Assembly (NCBI RefSeq): GCF_900107155.1
Contig: NZ_FNOX01000002.1
Location: forward strand, 372,001-436,000
DNA length: 64,000 bases
DNA from: Pseudomonas salomonii
GTDB taxonomy: Bacteria; Pseudomonadota; Gammaproteobacteria; Pseudomonadales; Pseudomonadaceae
Direction: 5' to 3'
The notes under the pieces were generated by a model. The model had not been told where the DNA came from. It saw only the letters and a list, made by a program, of their open reading frames with translations, and made no database searches. Numbering within the stretch: the stretch's first letter is position 1; each line of letters begins with the position of its first letter. Positions 17,302 to 25,643 of this stretch are shown piece by piece. The translations under genes were made by a program, and so were the position numbers.

Positions 17302-18122
17302 TGTCACCGACAAACGCTTACGATGCGCTGCGCATCACTCATCGGCCTGGCGTCGGTACGGCAGGCATCGTACTTCAGCAGGAAAACCTGGAGTTCAAGC
17401 GTTTGTATATTGAGAACCCCCTCTTGATCTACGTGGAGCGGGGTTCTAAAAGCGTGCGGTGGGCGGGTGGCGAGTACGTCATCCAGCCAGGCGAAGCGAT
17501 TGCGGTGGCGGGTGGCCAATCCCTGGATATCACCAACAGGTTGGCGCAGGACGGCAGCTACCGAGCCCACTGGCTGGTGTGGGACGAGACGTTGATCGAA
17601 GCCACCGCCGAAGCACATGCGCATTTGGCGGTCATTCAATACGCCCAGCCCATTACCCGCGATACGGTGCATTTTGCCGCAGCGTTTCAACGTGCGATTG
17701 AGGCAATAGAAGACAGCACACTGCCAAGCCTGATCGCCCGGCACCGACTACAAGAATTGTTGGCGTGGATTGGCGTGAATGGCGGACGACTCGAACAGTC
17801 CCGGCTGCCGACAATGGCGATTAAAGTAAGGCGGCTCATCGCCAGCGACCTGGCTAACGACTGGAGCGCTCACGCCGTTGCGTCTGCGTTTGCACTCAGC
17901 GAGGCCACGCTGCGGCGCAGACTGGCGGAAGAAGGCACCACCTTCAGCAGCTTATTGATCGATGCACGCATGACCTTCGCCCTGCAGCTGCTGCAATCTT
18001 CCGCCCAGACGGTCATGCAAATAGCGCTGTGCGTGGGCTATCAGACGCCCTCGCAATTTGCTGTGCGCTTCCGTGACCGGTTCGGGTTTGCACCCACGCC
18101 GGTTCGGGGTCATCGGCGCTAA
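17301..18122 (+). CDS. AraC-family transcriptional regulator
   Basis: A 273-residue AraC-type regulator. The N-terminal half is a cupin-like sensing domain (SVRWAGGEYVIQPGEAIAVAGG); the C-terminal half carries AHAVASAFALSEATLRRRLAEEG and VMQIALCVGYQTPSQFAVRFRDRFG. Its ATG shares bases with the TGA of the PEBP-like gene, so translation is coupled. Its 3' end overlaps the convergent TetR gene by four bases. Target unknown; the PEBP gene is the first candidate. Confidence 0.87.
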   Translation: MSPTNAYDALRITHRPGVGTAGIVLQQENLEFKRLYIENPLLIYVERGSKSVRWAGGEYVIQPGEAIAVAGGQSLDITNRLAQDGSYRAHWLVWDETLIEATAEAHAHLAVIQYAQPITRDTVHFAAAFQRAIEAIEDSTLPSLIARHRLQELLAWIGVNGGRLEQSRLPTMAIKVRRLIASDLANDWSAHAVASAFALSEATLRRRLAEEGTTFSSLLIDARMTFALQLLQSSAQTVMQIALCVGYQTPSQFAVRFRDRFGFAPTPVRGHRR

Positions 18123-18772
18123 TCAAGCAGAAAAACACTCCGGCCCCTTACGACTTTTGGGTACAGCCCCTTTATCACAATGGCCATCCACTGCGCCCAC
18201 AGACGTTCCATCATTTGCGCCTCGATCGGCGCTGAATCCGCGCGCCACGCCAAGCTCAGGATGCCATTGGCCGCTGCCCACAACGAGGTGGTTGCAAGGT
18301 GGGCGTCCACGCCTGGGTCAATCGAACCATCCGCAATACCATCGGTAATAGCTGCCTCCATTTTGCCGTTCTGGTGCCTGACCAGTTCGCTCACCCGCAA
18401 GAGCGCTTCAGGATCATTCGGCGGATCCGCCAGCAAGCGAAACGCCGTCGGACGCTCCATAGCGAAACGGAAGTAACCGTTGGCGGCGACTTGCAGACGC
18501 TCCAGAGGCGTACCTGGGGTTCGATAGGCCGCGTCCATGTACGCCCTGTTTTCTTCAAAGGCTTTTTCTGCGACAGCCATCAATAACGCCGAACGCCCGC
18601 CAACTCGGTTGTAAATGGTTTGGACGGCAACATCGGCGCGTTCGGCGACGATCTCAAGCGTCAACGCCGTCGCGCCGCTCTCAAGAATCAAGCTTTCGGC
18701 ATGCTCGATGATCGCCGTCCGCGTGGCCTGGGCCTTGCGTTGGGTACGCGTGGGGGATGTGATTTTAGTCAT
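18119..18772 (-). CDS. TetR-family transcriptional regulator
   Basis: A 217-residue TetR-type regulator with N-terminal helix-turn-helix (LTLEIVAERADVAVQTIYNRVGGRSALL). The rest is an alpha-helical ligand domain. It is divergent from the alpha/beta hydrolase gene and separated from it by a region with two AATATTGTAA direct repeats, the probable operator. It likely represses the hydrolase-SDR pair. Inducer unknown. Confidence 0.87.
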   Translation of the reverse strand: MTKITSPTRTQRKAQATRTAIIEHAESLILESGATALTLEIVAERADVAVQTIYNRVGGRSALLMAVAEKAFEENRAYMDAAYRTPGTPLERLQVAANGYFRFAMERPTAFRLLADPPNDPEALLRVSELVRHQNGKMEAAITDGIADGSIDPGVDAHLATTSLWAAANGILSLAWRADSAPIEAQMMERLWAQWMAIVIKGLYPKVVRGRSVFLLD

Positions 18773-18795
18773 GGTGACAGTCTACATGAAGGATA

Positions 18796-18823
18796 AATAT
18801 TGTAAGCACATCCAATATTGTAA
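18796..18823. promoter_or_regulatory. Direct-repeat operator between TetR and hydrolase genes
   Basis: AATATTGTAA occurs twice, 18 bases apart, within the 82-base gap between two divergent starts. On the minus strand it reads TTACAATATT and could also supply a -10-like element. The position covers both promoters, as expected for TetR autoregulation. Confidence 0.5.
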
Positions 18824-18854
18824 TAGCATCAAAAAAACAACAAGGAATACCGCC

Positions 18855-19736
18855 ATGTCTCAACGTCTGGATGTTTCATTTGCGTCCGCGAATGCGTGTT
18901 GCGCGGCGTGGCTGTATTTGCCCGACGCCATGTCGGCGCCGCCGGTGATCGTTATGGCGCACGGCCTGGGCGGCGTTCGGGAGATGCGCCTGGATGCCTT
19001 CGCGCAACGATTCTGCGAAGCGGGCTATGCCTGCCTGGTCTTCGACTACCGCAACTTCGGCGCAAGCGAAGGCGAGCATCGGCAATTGCTCGACATCCCG
19101 AGCCAGCAGCAGGACTGGCGATCAGCGGTCGCCTATGCCCGTAGCCACCCGGCGTTGAATCCGCAAAAAGTCATCCTGTGGGGGTCGTCTTTCAGCGGTG
19201 GGCATGTATTGCATACCGCAGCGGCTGACAACGCCATTGCAGCCGTCATCGCGCAGTGCCCGTTCACCGACGGCCTTGCTTCGCTGAGGCAGGTGGACAT
19301 CCTGACCTCGTTAAAACTGACCGCCTTAGGCATTGCGGACATGGCAAGCGCGGCTTTTGGGCTGGCACCGGTGCGCGTGAAAATTGCTGGCCCCAAGGGC
19401 TCCGCTGCACTGATGACGGCACCCGATGCCGAGCCCGGATACCTCAAACTGGTTCCAACTGATTACCCCTTCAAGAATTACGTGTCCGCGCGCTTTGCCT
19501 TGAAGATTGGTTTCTACCGACCGGGCAAGAAAGCCTCGACCCTTCGCTGCCCCATCTTGTTCTGCGTGTGCGATGCCGACAGCGTCGCACCCGCCGCGCC
19601 GACGCTCCGTTATGCAACAAAAGCCAGGGATGCCGAGATTCATCGATATCAAGCTGGGCATTTCGGCATTTATGTGGGAGACGCCTTCGAGCAAGTGGTT
19701 GAGCAGCAAATCTCATTTCTGAAGCGGCGCGTCTGA
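18855..19736 (+). CDS. Alpha/beta hydrolase (dienelactone-hydrolase/BAAT-like)
   Basis: A 293-residue hydrolase starting at MSQRLDVSF with AAGGAA upstream. It has the oxyanion region AHGLGGVRE, the nucleophile elbow GSSFSGG (Ser112), a late acidic residue in CVCDADSVAP and the catalytic His in AGHFGIYVGD. It probably hydrolyses an ester or thioester. It is divergent from a TetR gene and is followed by an SDR on the same strand, a common pair for lactone or fatty-ester breakdown. Substrate unknown. Confidence 0.87.
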   Translation: MSQRLDVSFASANACCAAWLYLPDAMSAPPVIVMAHGLGGVREMRLDAFAQRFCEAGYACLVFDYRNFGASEGEHRQLLDIPSQQQDWRSAVAYARSHPALNPQKVILWGSSFSGGHVLHTAAADNAIAAVIAQCPFTDGLASLRQVDILTSLKLTALGIADMASAAFGLAPVRVKIAGPKGSAALMTAPDAEPGYLKLVPTDYPFKNYVSARFALKIGFYRPGKKASTLRCPILFCVCDADSVAPAAPTLRYATKARDAEIHRYQAGHFGIYVGDAFEQVVEQQISFLKRRV

Positions 19737-19796
19737 CGTCGCTTTCACTCGCCTGCCCCTGAACCTTCATCGCCGCATTCAAAGAAAGGTACGACC

Positions 19797-20570
19797 ATGA
19801 ACCCTAAACCCAGCGTATTCGTGACAGGTGCCGCCAAGGGCATTGGCGCACAAACCGCTTTGATGTTCGCCAAGCATGGCTACCGAGTAGGCGCGACGGA
19901 TGCCAATGAACATGACCTGCAAGCATTGAAGGCACTACTTGGCCCCGGGCATTTCTATCGCCGGCTGGACGTCACTCAGGCCGACGATTTTGCCGCCGTA
20001 CTCCACGATTTTGCGACTGAAAATAAGGGTGTCATTGATGTGTTGGTCAATAACGCTGGGATCGCCTTTATAGATGATTTCGAAAAAGTGCCACTCGCAA
20101 AACACCTCGCCGTCACCGAAGTCAACGTCAAAGGCGTGCAAATAGGCGCCTATCACGCGCTGCCCTACCTGAAGAAAAGCTCGCGTCCCTGCTTGATCAA
20201 TATGTGCTCGCTCAGCTCGGAATACGGCGTGCCCAGCGAAGCCTCCTATTCAGCGAGCAAGTTTTGGGTAAAAGGTTTCACCGAAGCGCTCAATATTGAA
20301 TGGGAACGGCACGGCATTTATGTCTGCGACATCATGCCCAATTTCGTCGCAACCCCGATGATGCAAGAGGCCCATGGAAAAATCGTCGACTCGATTGGCA
20401 TTCGGCTCACCGCCGAGGATGTCAGCCAGACGCTATGGCGAGCGGTGCAGAACCGGCGACGTGTGCATTGGGAAGTCGACACCTGGCGCCCTCGCCTGCT
20501 GCGCGCGATGAATAAGCTGCTGCCTGCCACCGTGCGGCGGGCCGCAATGAAACACCTGAGCGGCTATTGA
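19797..20570 (+). CDS. Short-chain dehydrogenase/reductase
   Basis: A 257-residue SDR: GAAKGIG cofactor motif near residue 12, VNNAG at about 87, catalytic Ser in MCSLSSEYG and YSASK supplying Tyr and Lys. The C-terminal part (TLWRAVQNRRRVHWEVDTW) resembles SDRs acting on lipophilic substrates. It lies 60 bases after the alpha/beta hydrolase gene and probably belongs to the same TetR-controlled transcript, oxidising the alcohol released by the hydrolase; that link is inference. Confidence 0.86.
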   Translation: MNPKPSVFVTGAAKGIGAQTALMFAKHGYRVGATDANEHDLQALKALLGPGHFYRRLDVTQADDFAAVLHDFATENKGVIDVLVNNAGIAFIDDFEKVPLAKHLAVTEVNVKGVQIGAYHALPYLKKSSRPCLINMCSLSSEYGVPSEASYSASKFWVKGFTEALNIEWERHGIYVCDIMPNFVATPMMQEAHGKIVDSIGIRLTAEDVSQTLWRAVQNRRRVHWEVDTWRPRLLRAMNKLLPATVRRAAMKHLSGY

Positions 20571-20783
20571 TTCCGACCGATTGGTGCACACGCTCTACAA
20601 AATGCTCTTTCAGCGGCGGGCAAGATCAGCGCATCAACTATATTCAGACTGGGTTGTAAGCCGACTAACATCCAGAGTTATTGGTGATCCAGCATCTGCT
20701 CATGCTGCTCCAATAACTGGAGCGCGACGGCCGGCTGATTGGCCGTATCGTTATCAAGCCTTTCGCCAGCCCGGTCGGCCTAT
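20571..20783. other. Intergenic gap with possible gene remnant
   Basis: A 213-base gap between convergent genes. On the minus strand a short open stretch ending in LLEQHEQMLDHQ followed by a stop looks like the tail of a lost protein, but it has no recognisable domain or start. GGCCGGCTGATTGGCC near 20729 could form a small hairpin. Nothing else was recognised. Confidence 0.25.
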
Positions 20784-21176
20784 TTAGTCCAGAATTTGAT
20801 GACCCGCCTCGTTGAGCACGGCAAGCCCCTGCGCGAATAGGTCGGCTTTGAGCAGCAGGAAGTCGCCATCAAACGTCGACACGACAAATACACCGAAACC
20901 GGCTTCGGTGAGAGGACGCACGACTGACAGCACAATACCGGTCTCATCAAACGCGAAGGGGCCGACAAACTGCATGCAATTCCAGTCGCGGTCAATTTTG
21001 ACGCCCTCGGGCACGCGGCTCTGATGGCAGACGATGGACAGTTCATCGGCGGAGCGCGCGATGTTGACGAACCCGTCACCGTCGGCCCAGGCAGGGATCG
21101 GGTCTTTGCTGTCCAGCCGGGAAATCGAGTAAAGCTCGGGCAGGACTTTCAGACGAATGCTTTTGACCAGTTTCAT
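20784..21176 (-). CDS. ACT-domain protein (CASTOR/ACT_7-like)
   Basis: A 130-residue cytoplasmic protein made of two ACT-like halves: LYSISRLDSKDPIPAWADGDGFVNIARSADELSIVC and ETGIVLSVVRPLTEAGFGVFVVSTFDGDFLLLKAD. The family (ACT_7, related to eukaryotic CASTOR arginine sensors) binds amino acids or other small ligands. It is the last gene of the ABC transporter/amidohydrolase operon, 69 bases after the M20 gene, so a sensing or scavenging role for the imported amino acid is plausible. No enzymatic motif is present. Confidence 0.75.
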   Translation of the reverse strand: MKLVKSIRLKVLPELYSISRLDSKDPIPAWADGDGFVNIARSADELSIVCHQSRVPEGVKIDRDWNCMQFVGPFAFDETGIVLSVVRPLTEAGFGVFVVSTFDGDFLLLKADLFAQGLAVLNEAGHQILD

Positions 21177-21245
21177 AAAATCTCCAGATAGATAAGGTTT
21201 AGTGCTGATTCGGGCGACGCTGCAGCGTGGTCGCCGCCAAGGTTT

Positions 21246-22445
21246 TCAGGGACCCACCGGCAACCAGGTTTCAGCCAGGCGAACCCAATACGTCGCTCCA
21301 ATCGGTAAAATAGTGTCGTTGAAATCAAAACTCGCATTGTGCAGAACACACGGCCCCGGACCGTGGCCGATACCGCAATGCGTACCCTCGCCGTTGCCGA
21401 TGAACACATAACAACCGGGCGTATGTTCGAGCATGTGGGCGAAGTCTTCGGCGGCCATCGTCGGCTTGCCGTCGGTAATGACATGCCCTTCACCGACCAG
21501 TTTGCGTAATACCTCGATGCACACCTGTGTCTCACCAGGGTGATTGATCAGTGGCGGGTAATCCGACTTCAACACGCTTTCCACACGGCAGCCGAACGCC
21601 TGCCCGACACTGTCGGCGATCTCCCGCATGCGCCTCTCGATCAAGTGCATGGCCTCGCGGGAAAAAGCTCTGAACGTACCGCCCAGCCAGGCTTCATCGG
21701 GAACCACGGTGAGGCTTTCCTGGCTCCCCGCCTGCAAGTGCGTCACTGAAATAACCGCAGGATCCTGGGTATCCAGATTGCGCGTAATGATGCTCTGCAA
21801 AGCCTGCGCAATGTGCATTAACGGCTGCAGAGGGTCAATGCACTGATGTGGCAACGCAGCGTGACCGCCTTTGCCGATCACCTTCATACGAAACTCAGTG
21901 TCAGACGCCATCATCGCGCCCGCATGCACCGCAAACTGTCCGGCCGCCAGCCCGGGCCAGTTATGCATTCCGAATACCGCCTGCATGGGGAACCGTTCGA
22001 AAAGGCCGTCTTCGATCATGCGCCTGGCCCCGGCGTCACTTTCCTCGGCAGGCTGAAAAATGAAATACAGCGTGCCGTCCAGTTGGCGGGTGCGTGCAAG
22101 TTCGTATGCCGCCGCCAACAACATTGCGCAATGCCCATCATGGCCGCAGGCGTGCATTTTTCCGGGGTGGGCGGAAGCATGCTCGAATCGGTTGAGTTCC
22201 TGCACCGGCAGCGCGTCCATGTCCGCGCGCAAACCGATAGTCTTGGGGCTCGTGCCGCAGCGCAAAATACCCACCACGCCCGTACCCGCAAGCCCGCGGT
22301 GCACAGTCAGCCCCCACGACTCAAGCGCACGGGCGATGAGGTCGGCAGTCCTGTGCTCCTCGAAGGCCAACTCCGGGTGCCGATGAATATCACGCCTCAG
22401 GGCGTAAATCGCTTCAGGTACGTTGATCCAGTGTGTGTTGCTCAT
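21246..22445 (-). CDS. M20D-family amidohydrolase (hippurate hydrolase/N-acyl-amino-acid deacylase type)
   Basis: A 399-residue M20D metallo-amidohydrolase. Conserved blocks are GLRADMDALPVQE, the metal site HACGHDGH (Cys and His), QPAEESDAGARRMIEDG with catalytic Glu, and a late TMAAEDFAHML. Members remove acyl groups from amino acids (hippurate, indole-acetyl-amino acids, N-acetyl-amino acids). Its place directly after a basic-amino-acid ABC importer and in one operon with HutU/HutH homologues suggests it frees an imidazole amino acid from an N-acyl conjugate, or opens a late intermediate. The true substrate is not predictable. Confidence 0.87.
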   Translation of the reverse strand: MSNTHWINVPEAIYALRRDIHRHPELAFEEHRTADLIARALESWGLTVHRGLAGTGVVGILRCGTSPKTIGLRADMDALPVQELNRFEHASAHPGKMHACGHDGHCAMLLAAAYELARTRQLDGTLYFIFQPAEESDAGARRMIEDGLFERFPMQAVFGMHNWPGLAAGQFAVHAGAMMASDTEFRMKVIGKGGHAALPHQCIDPLQPLMHIAQALQSIITRNLDTQDPAVISVTHLQAGSQESLTVVPDEAWLGGTFRAFSREAMHLIERRMREIADSVGQAFGCRVESVLKSDYPPLINHPGETQVCIEVLRKLVGEGHVITDGKPTMAAEDFAHMLEHTPGCYVFIGNGEGTHCGIGHGPGPCVLHNASFDFNDTILPIGATYWVRLAETWLPVGP

Positions 22446-22473
22446 GGCGCCACTCCGGTCGCTGGATCAGCGA

Positions 22474-23232
22474 TCACTTGAGGTCCAACGCCAGAAACTG
22501 GCGCAGCCGGTCGCTTTGCGGGTTATCGAACACCTGCTCGGGCTTGCCCTGTTCTTCAATCTTGCCGCCATGCAGAAACACCACCTGGGTGGAGGCGTGT
22601 CGGGCAAAGCCCATTTCGTGGGTGACGACAATCATCGTGCGGCCCTCCTGCGCCAGCTCCTGCATGATTTTAAGCACTTCGCCCACCAGTTCGGGGTCGA
22701 GGGCAGAGGTCGGCTCGTCGAACAACATGACCTCCGGCTCTACGGCCAGGGCACGCGCGATCGCAACACGTTGCTGTTGTCCGCCGGAAAGATGGGCCGG
22801 GTAACTGTCGTGGAAACGCGCACCCAGTCCGACTTTCTCCAGATACCCGATCGCGCGGGCTCGTGCCTCTTCCTTGCTGACGTTGAGTGCGTGCACGGGC
22901 GCCATGCTGACGTTTTCCAGCACCGTCATATGCGCCCAAAGGTTAAAGTGTTGAAACACCATTGCCAGCCGTGTGCGCAGCGCCTGCAGTGCACGGCGCT
23001 CCGGGCGCAAGGGCTTGCCTGCACCCAGGTCGATCGTCAGATTGTCCAGGCTGACACGGCCGCAGTCCGGCTGTTCGAGAAAATTGATACAGCGCAAAAA
23101 GGTACTTTTACCCGAGCCGCTGGAGCCGATGATGCTGATCACTTCGCCGCGCTTGGCGCTCAAGGAAACCCCGTGCAGGACTTTATGATTGCCATAGGAT
23201 TTGTGGATGTTTTCAACGGTGAGGGCATTCAT
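22474..23232 (-). CDS. Amino-acid ABC transporter ATP-binding protein (HisP/AotP-like)
   Basis: A 252-residue ABC ATPase of the polar amino-acid uptake class. Walker A GSSGSGKST (about residues 36-44), signature LSGGQQQRV, Walker B VMLFDEPTSALDP and the H-loop VVTHEMGFA are all intact. The start codon overlaps the stop of the permease gene by four bases (ATGA), so translation is coupled. With two permeases and a binding protein nearby it forms a complete importer resembling HisJQMP and AotJQMP for histidine/arginine-type substrates. Confidence 0.92.
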   Translation of the reverse strand: MNALTVENIHKSYGNHKVLHGVSLSAKRGEVISIIGSSGSGKSTFLRCINFLEQPDCGRVSLDNLTIDLGAGKPLRPERRALQALRTRLAMVFQHFNLWAHMTVLENVSMAPVHALNVSKEEARARAIGYLEKVGLGARFHDSYPAHLSGGQQQRVAIARALAVEPEVMLFDEPTSALDPELVGEVLKIMQELAQEGRTMIVVTHEMGFARHASTQVVFLHGGKIEEQGKPEQVFDNPQSDRLRQFLALDLK

Positions 23233-23993
23233 ACCAGGCGGCCTTCTTTTATCGTAGGGACGGGGTGCTCAGGGGTGTTTTTCGCCACGCGAGGCTTCAG
23301 ATGCCTTAGCCAACGTTTTTCGGCGCGATTGAAGCCGGCGATGATGCAGAAGGAAATCATCAGATAGAGCAAGGACGCCAGACCGTAGGTGCTGAACGTC
23401 GCATAGGTTTCAGCGTTGACGTCGCGAGCCACTTTGAGGATGTCCGGCACGGTGGCGGTGAACGCAAGCGTGGTGCCGTGGAGCATGAAGATTACTTCGT
23501 TACTGTAGGCGGGCAGCGCTCGACGCAGTGCGCTGGGCAGTATCACCTTGAGATTGAGTACCGTCGCACTCAAGCCAAACGCCCTGCCCGCCTCCACTTC
23601 TCCGCGATTGCTGGCACGAATCGAACCGACCAGGATCTCGGTCATATAGGCGCACTCGTTGAGTACGAAAGCAAACAGCGTGCAGCAATAAGCATCGCGG
23701 AAAAAGCTATTGAGCAACGCCGTGTTTTGGATGAACGAGAGGCTGTACAAGCCGCTGTAGATAATCAATAACTGCACGTAGAGCGGCGTCGTGCGGAAGG
23801 TGTAGGTGTACAGCCAGATTACGGCGCTCAGTGAGCGCGAAGAAGATACGCGCCCCAGTGCCAGTGGAATCGACAGCACAAAGCCGCCCAGCGTCGCGAC
23901 GATCAACAGCAACAGCGTGACGACTACCCCGCTCCACTGCTGCCCATCGGTCCAAAGAAAGCTCTGCCAATAGGTCTGCAAGAGATCGATCAT
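23229..23993 (-). CDS. Amino-acid ABC transporter permease (HisM-like)
   Basis: A 254-residue inner-membrane permease starting at MIDLLQTYW; this ATG overlaps the stop of the preceding permease gene by four bases (ATGA), which argues against the longer frame reaching 24071. Several hydrophobic helices and the cytoplasmic EAA loop (EVEAGRAFGLSATVLNLKVILPSA split across the loop) are visible. It pairs with the HisQ-like permease to form the heterodimeric channel of a basic-amino-acid-type importer. Confidence 0.9.
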   Translation of the reverse strand: MIDLLQTYWQSFLWTDGQQWSGVVVTLLLLIVATLGGFVLSIPLALGRVSSSRSLSAVIWLYTYTFRTTPLYVQLLIIYSGLYSLSFIQNTALLNSFFRDAYCCTLFAFVLNECAYMTEILVGSIRASNRGEVEAGRAFGLSATVLNLKVILPSALRRALPAYSNEVIFMLHGTTLAFTATVPDILKVARDVNAETYATFSTYGLASLLYLMISFCIIAGFNRAEKRWLRHLKPRVAKNTPEHPVPTIKEGRLV

Positions 23994-24679
23994 AGCTCTG
24001 CCTCGCGTACCCAGGCGGCCGAACGGTGCTTGAGCCAATACAACAGCAGGCTGGAAAACCCCGACAGACAAAAATAAACCGCGCCGGCCAGCACCATGAA
24101 CATCAGGGTGTTGTGTGTGCTGCGACCGGCCTCCTGCGCCGCCATGACCAGATCGCTGAGCCCGATGATCGACACCAGCGCAGTGGCCTTGACGAGTACC
24201 TGCCAGTTGTTACTGATGCCAGGCAAGGCAAATCGGATCAACTGCGGCAGCACGACCTTCTGGAACGTTTTGCGGGCTGAGAGACCATAGGCTCTGGCGG
24301 CTTCCGCTTGCCCCGGATCGATAGCCAGAAACGCGCCGCGAAACGTTTCGGCGAAGTAGGCCCCGTAGATAAAACCCAACGTCATGACGCCCGCCACGAA
24401 GGGGTCAATTTCAAATCGACCAAGCGAGAGCTTATCGGTGAGCTGATTCACGCCGATCTGGATGGTGTAGAAGATCAGCAGCATCAATGCCAGGTCCGGA
24501 ATGCCTCGGATCAATGTGGTGTAGCACTGCGCAGGCAGCGTCAGCCAGAGCGTTCCCGACAGCTTGGCCAACGCGGTGATCAGCCCCAGAAACAAGGCCA
24601 GCAACAGCGCCACCAACGCCAGTTCGACCGTGCTCAAGGCACCTTTGGCAATCAAGGGTAAATATTCAAGCCATTGCAT
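23990..24679 (-). CDS. Amino-acid ABC transporter permease (HisQ-like)
   Basis: A 229-residue permease with the HEQRo/His-type family N-terminus (GALSTVELALVALLLALFLG) and the EAA loop (QAEAARAYGLSARKTF, then VVLPQLIRFALPG). It is the first permease gene after the binding protein, separated from it by a hairpin. Works with the HisM-like permease and the ATPase of this operon. Confidence 0.9.
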   Translation of the reverse strand: MQWLEYLPLIAKGALSTVELALVALLLALFLGLITALAKLSGTLWLTLPAQCYTTLIRGIPDLALMLLIFYTIQIGVNQLTDKLSLGRFEIDPFVAGVMTLGFIYGAYFAETFRGAFLAIDPGQAEAARAYGLSARKTFQKVVLPQLIRFALPGISNNWQVLVKATALVSIIGLSDLVMAAQEAGRSTHNTLMFMVLAGAVYFCLSGFSSLLLYWLKHRSAAWVREAEL

Positions 24680-24723
24680 GGCGCATCACTCGCAATAGGT
24701 GGACGTACAGAAGCCGCGCGGTA

Positions 24724-24756
24724 CCGGTCATGACTGCGACACGCGGTCATGACCGG
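24724..24756 (-). promoter_or_regulatory. Perfect inverted repeat between binding-protein and permease genes
   Basis: CCGGTCATGA and TCATGACCGG form ten-base perfect arms around a 13-base spacer, and the right arm overlaps the palindrome CGGTCATGACCG. It sits in the only sizeable gap inside the transporter operon, right after the binding-protein stop codon. Stem-loops in this place often protect the binding-protein message so that it is made in excess over the permeases. No U-tract follows, so full termination is unlikely. Confidence 0.55.
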
Positions 24757-24770
24757 GACAAAACTCGCCG

Positions 24771-25544
24771 TCAGCCGCCGTAGATGTCGAAGTCGAAGTA
24801 CTTGGCGGCGATCTTCTGATACGTGCCGTCAGCCAGCATTGCGGCGATGGCATCGTCGATGCGCTGCTTGAGTGCCTGATCTTCTTTGCGAACGCCTATC
24901 GCAGTGCCGCTGCCCAACACTTTGTCGTCGACAATGATCGGGCCGGCAAACGCGTAGCCTTTACCCTGGTCGGTGCGCAAAAAGGCATAGGTTGCCTGCA
25001 CTTCATCCTGCAAGGAGGCATCGATACGCCCATTCAGCAGGTCGGCGTACACCTGGTCCTGGCTCGCATAGGCCTGCAATTTGATGCCTGGCACTTTCCA
25101 GTAGGTACGGGCATAAGACTCTTGAATGGTGCCTTGCTGATAACCCACGGTCTTGCCCTTGAGCCCCGCCGCTGTCGGCGTGATACCAGAGCCATCGCGC
25201 GCCACCAATCGTGTCGACGGGTTAGAGAGTTTGCTGCTGAAGTCGATCTGCTTCAGGCGTTGCTCGGTAATGGACAAGCTCGACAGTACCCCGTCGAACT
25301 TGCGTGCGAGCAAGCCCGGGATCAGTCCGTCAAAGCTGCTTTGAACATACTCACACTTGACCGCCATGCGCTTGCAGATTTCGTCGCCCAGGTCGATATC
25401 AAATCCGATCATTTTGCCCTGCGGGTCGCGGTACTCCAGTGGTGGATACGTCGGGTCGACGCCCATGCGCAGTACATCCGCAGCCTTTGCCCAAGTGGAA
25501 CTCAGAAGCAATACTACGCAAGCTACAACGAGATTCTTGTTCAT
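24771..25544 (-). CDS. Periplasmic amino-acid-binding protein (HisJ/LAO-like)
   Basis: A 257-residue type II periplasmic binding protein with a signal peptide (about residues 1-21, ending TWAKA). Family blocks LRMGVDPTYPPLEYRDPQGKMIGFDIDL, FDGLIPGLLARKFDGVLSSLSI and KGKTVGYQQGT match the lysine-arginine-ornithine/histidine class. It captures the substrate for the adjacent ABC importer. The position between HutH and the permeases suggests the ligand is a histidine-like, positively charged or imidazole compound; which one is not determined. Confidence 0.9.
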   Translation of the reverse strand: MNKNLVVACVVLLLSSTWAKAADVLRMGVDPTYPPLEYRDPQGKMIGFDIDLGDEICKRMAVKCEYVQSSFDGLIPGLLARKFDGVLSSLSITEQRLKQIDFSSKLSNPSTRLVARDGSGITPTAAGLKGKTVGYQQGTIQESYARTYWKVPGIKLQAYASQDQVYADLLNGRIDASLQDEVQATYAFLRTDQGKGYAFAGPIIVDDKVLGSGTAIGVRKEDQALKQRIDDAIAAMLADGTYQKIAAKYFDFDIYGG

Positions 25545-25607
25545 GATTATTCTCTATGTGGTAGTTGGCAGATTTCAGGGATTAGCGATGTCATTGTTAT
25601 TGTCCAA

Positions 25608-25630
25608 CGCCGGTGGTGCACAGGCCGGCG
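25608..25630 (-). promoter_or_regulatory. Small hairpin between HutH-like and binding-protein genes
   Basis: CGCCGG and CCGGCG arms with an 11-base loop lie just after the HutH-like stop in a 99-base gap. No U-tract follows on the minus strand. It may set different mRNA levels for enzymes and transporter or be part of a leader for an internal promoter. Confidence 0.35.
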
Positions 25631-25643
25631 CTGGGTGGAGCAC

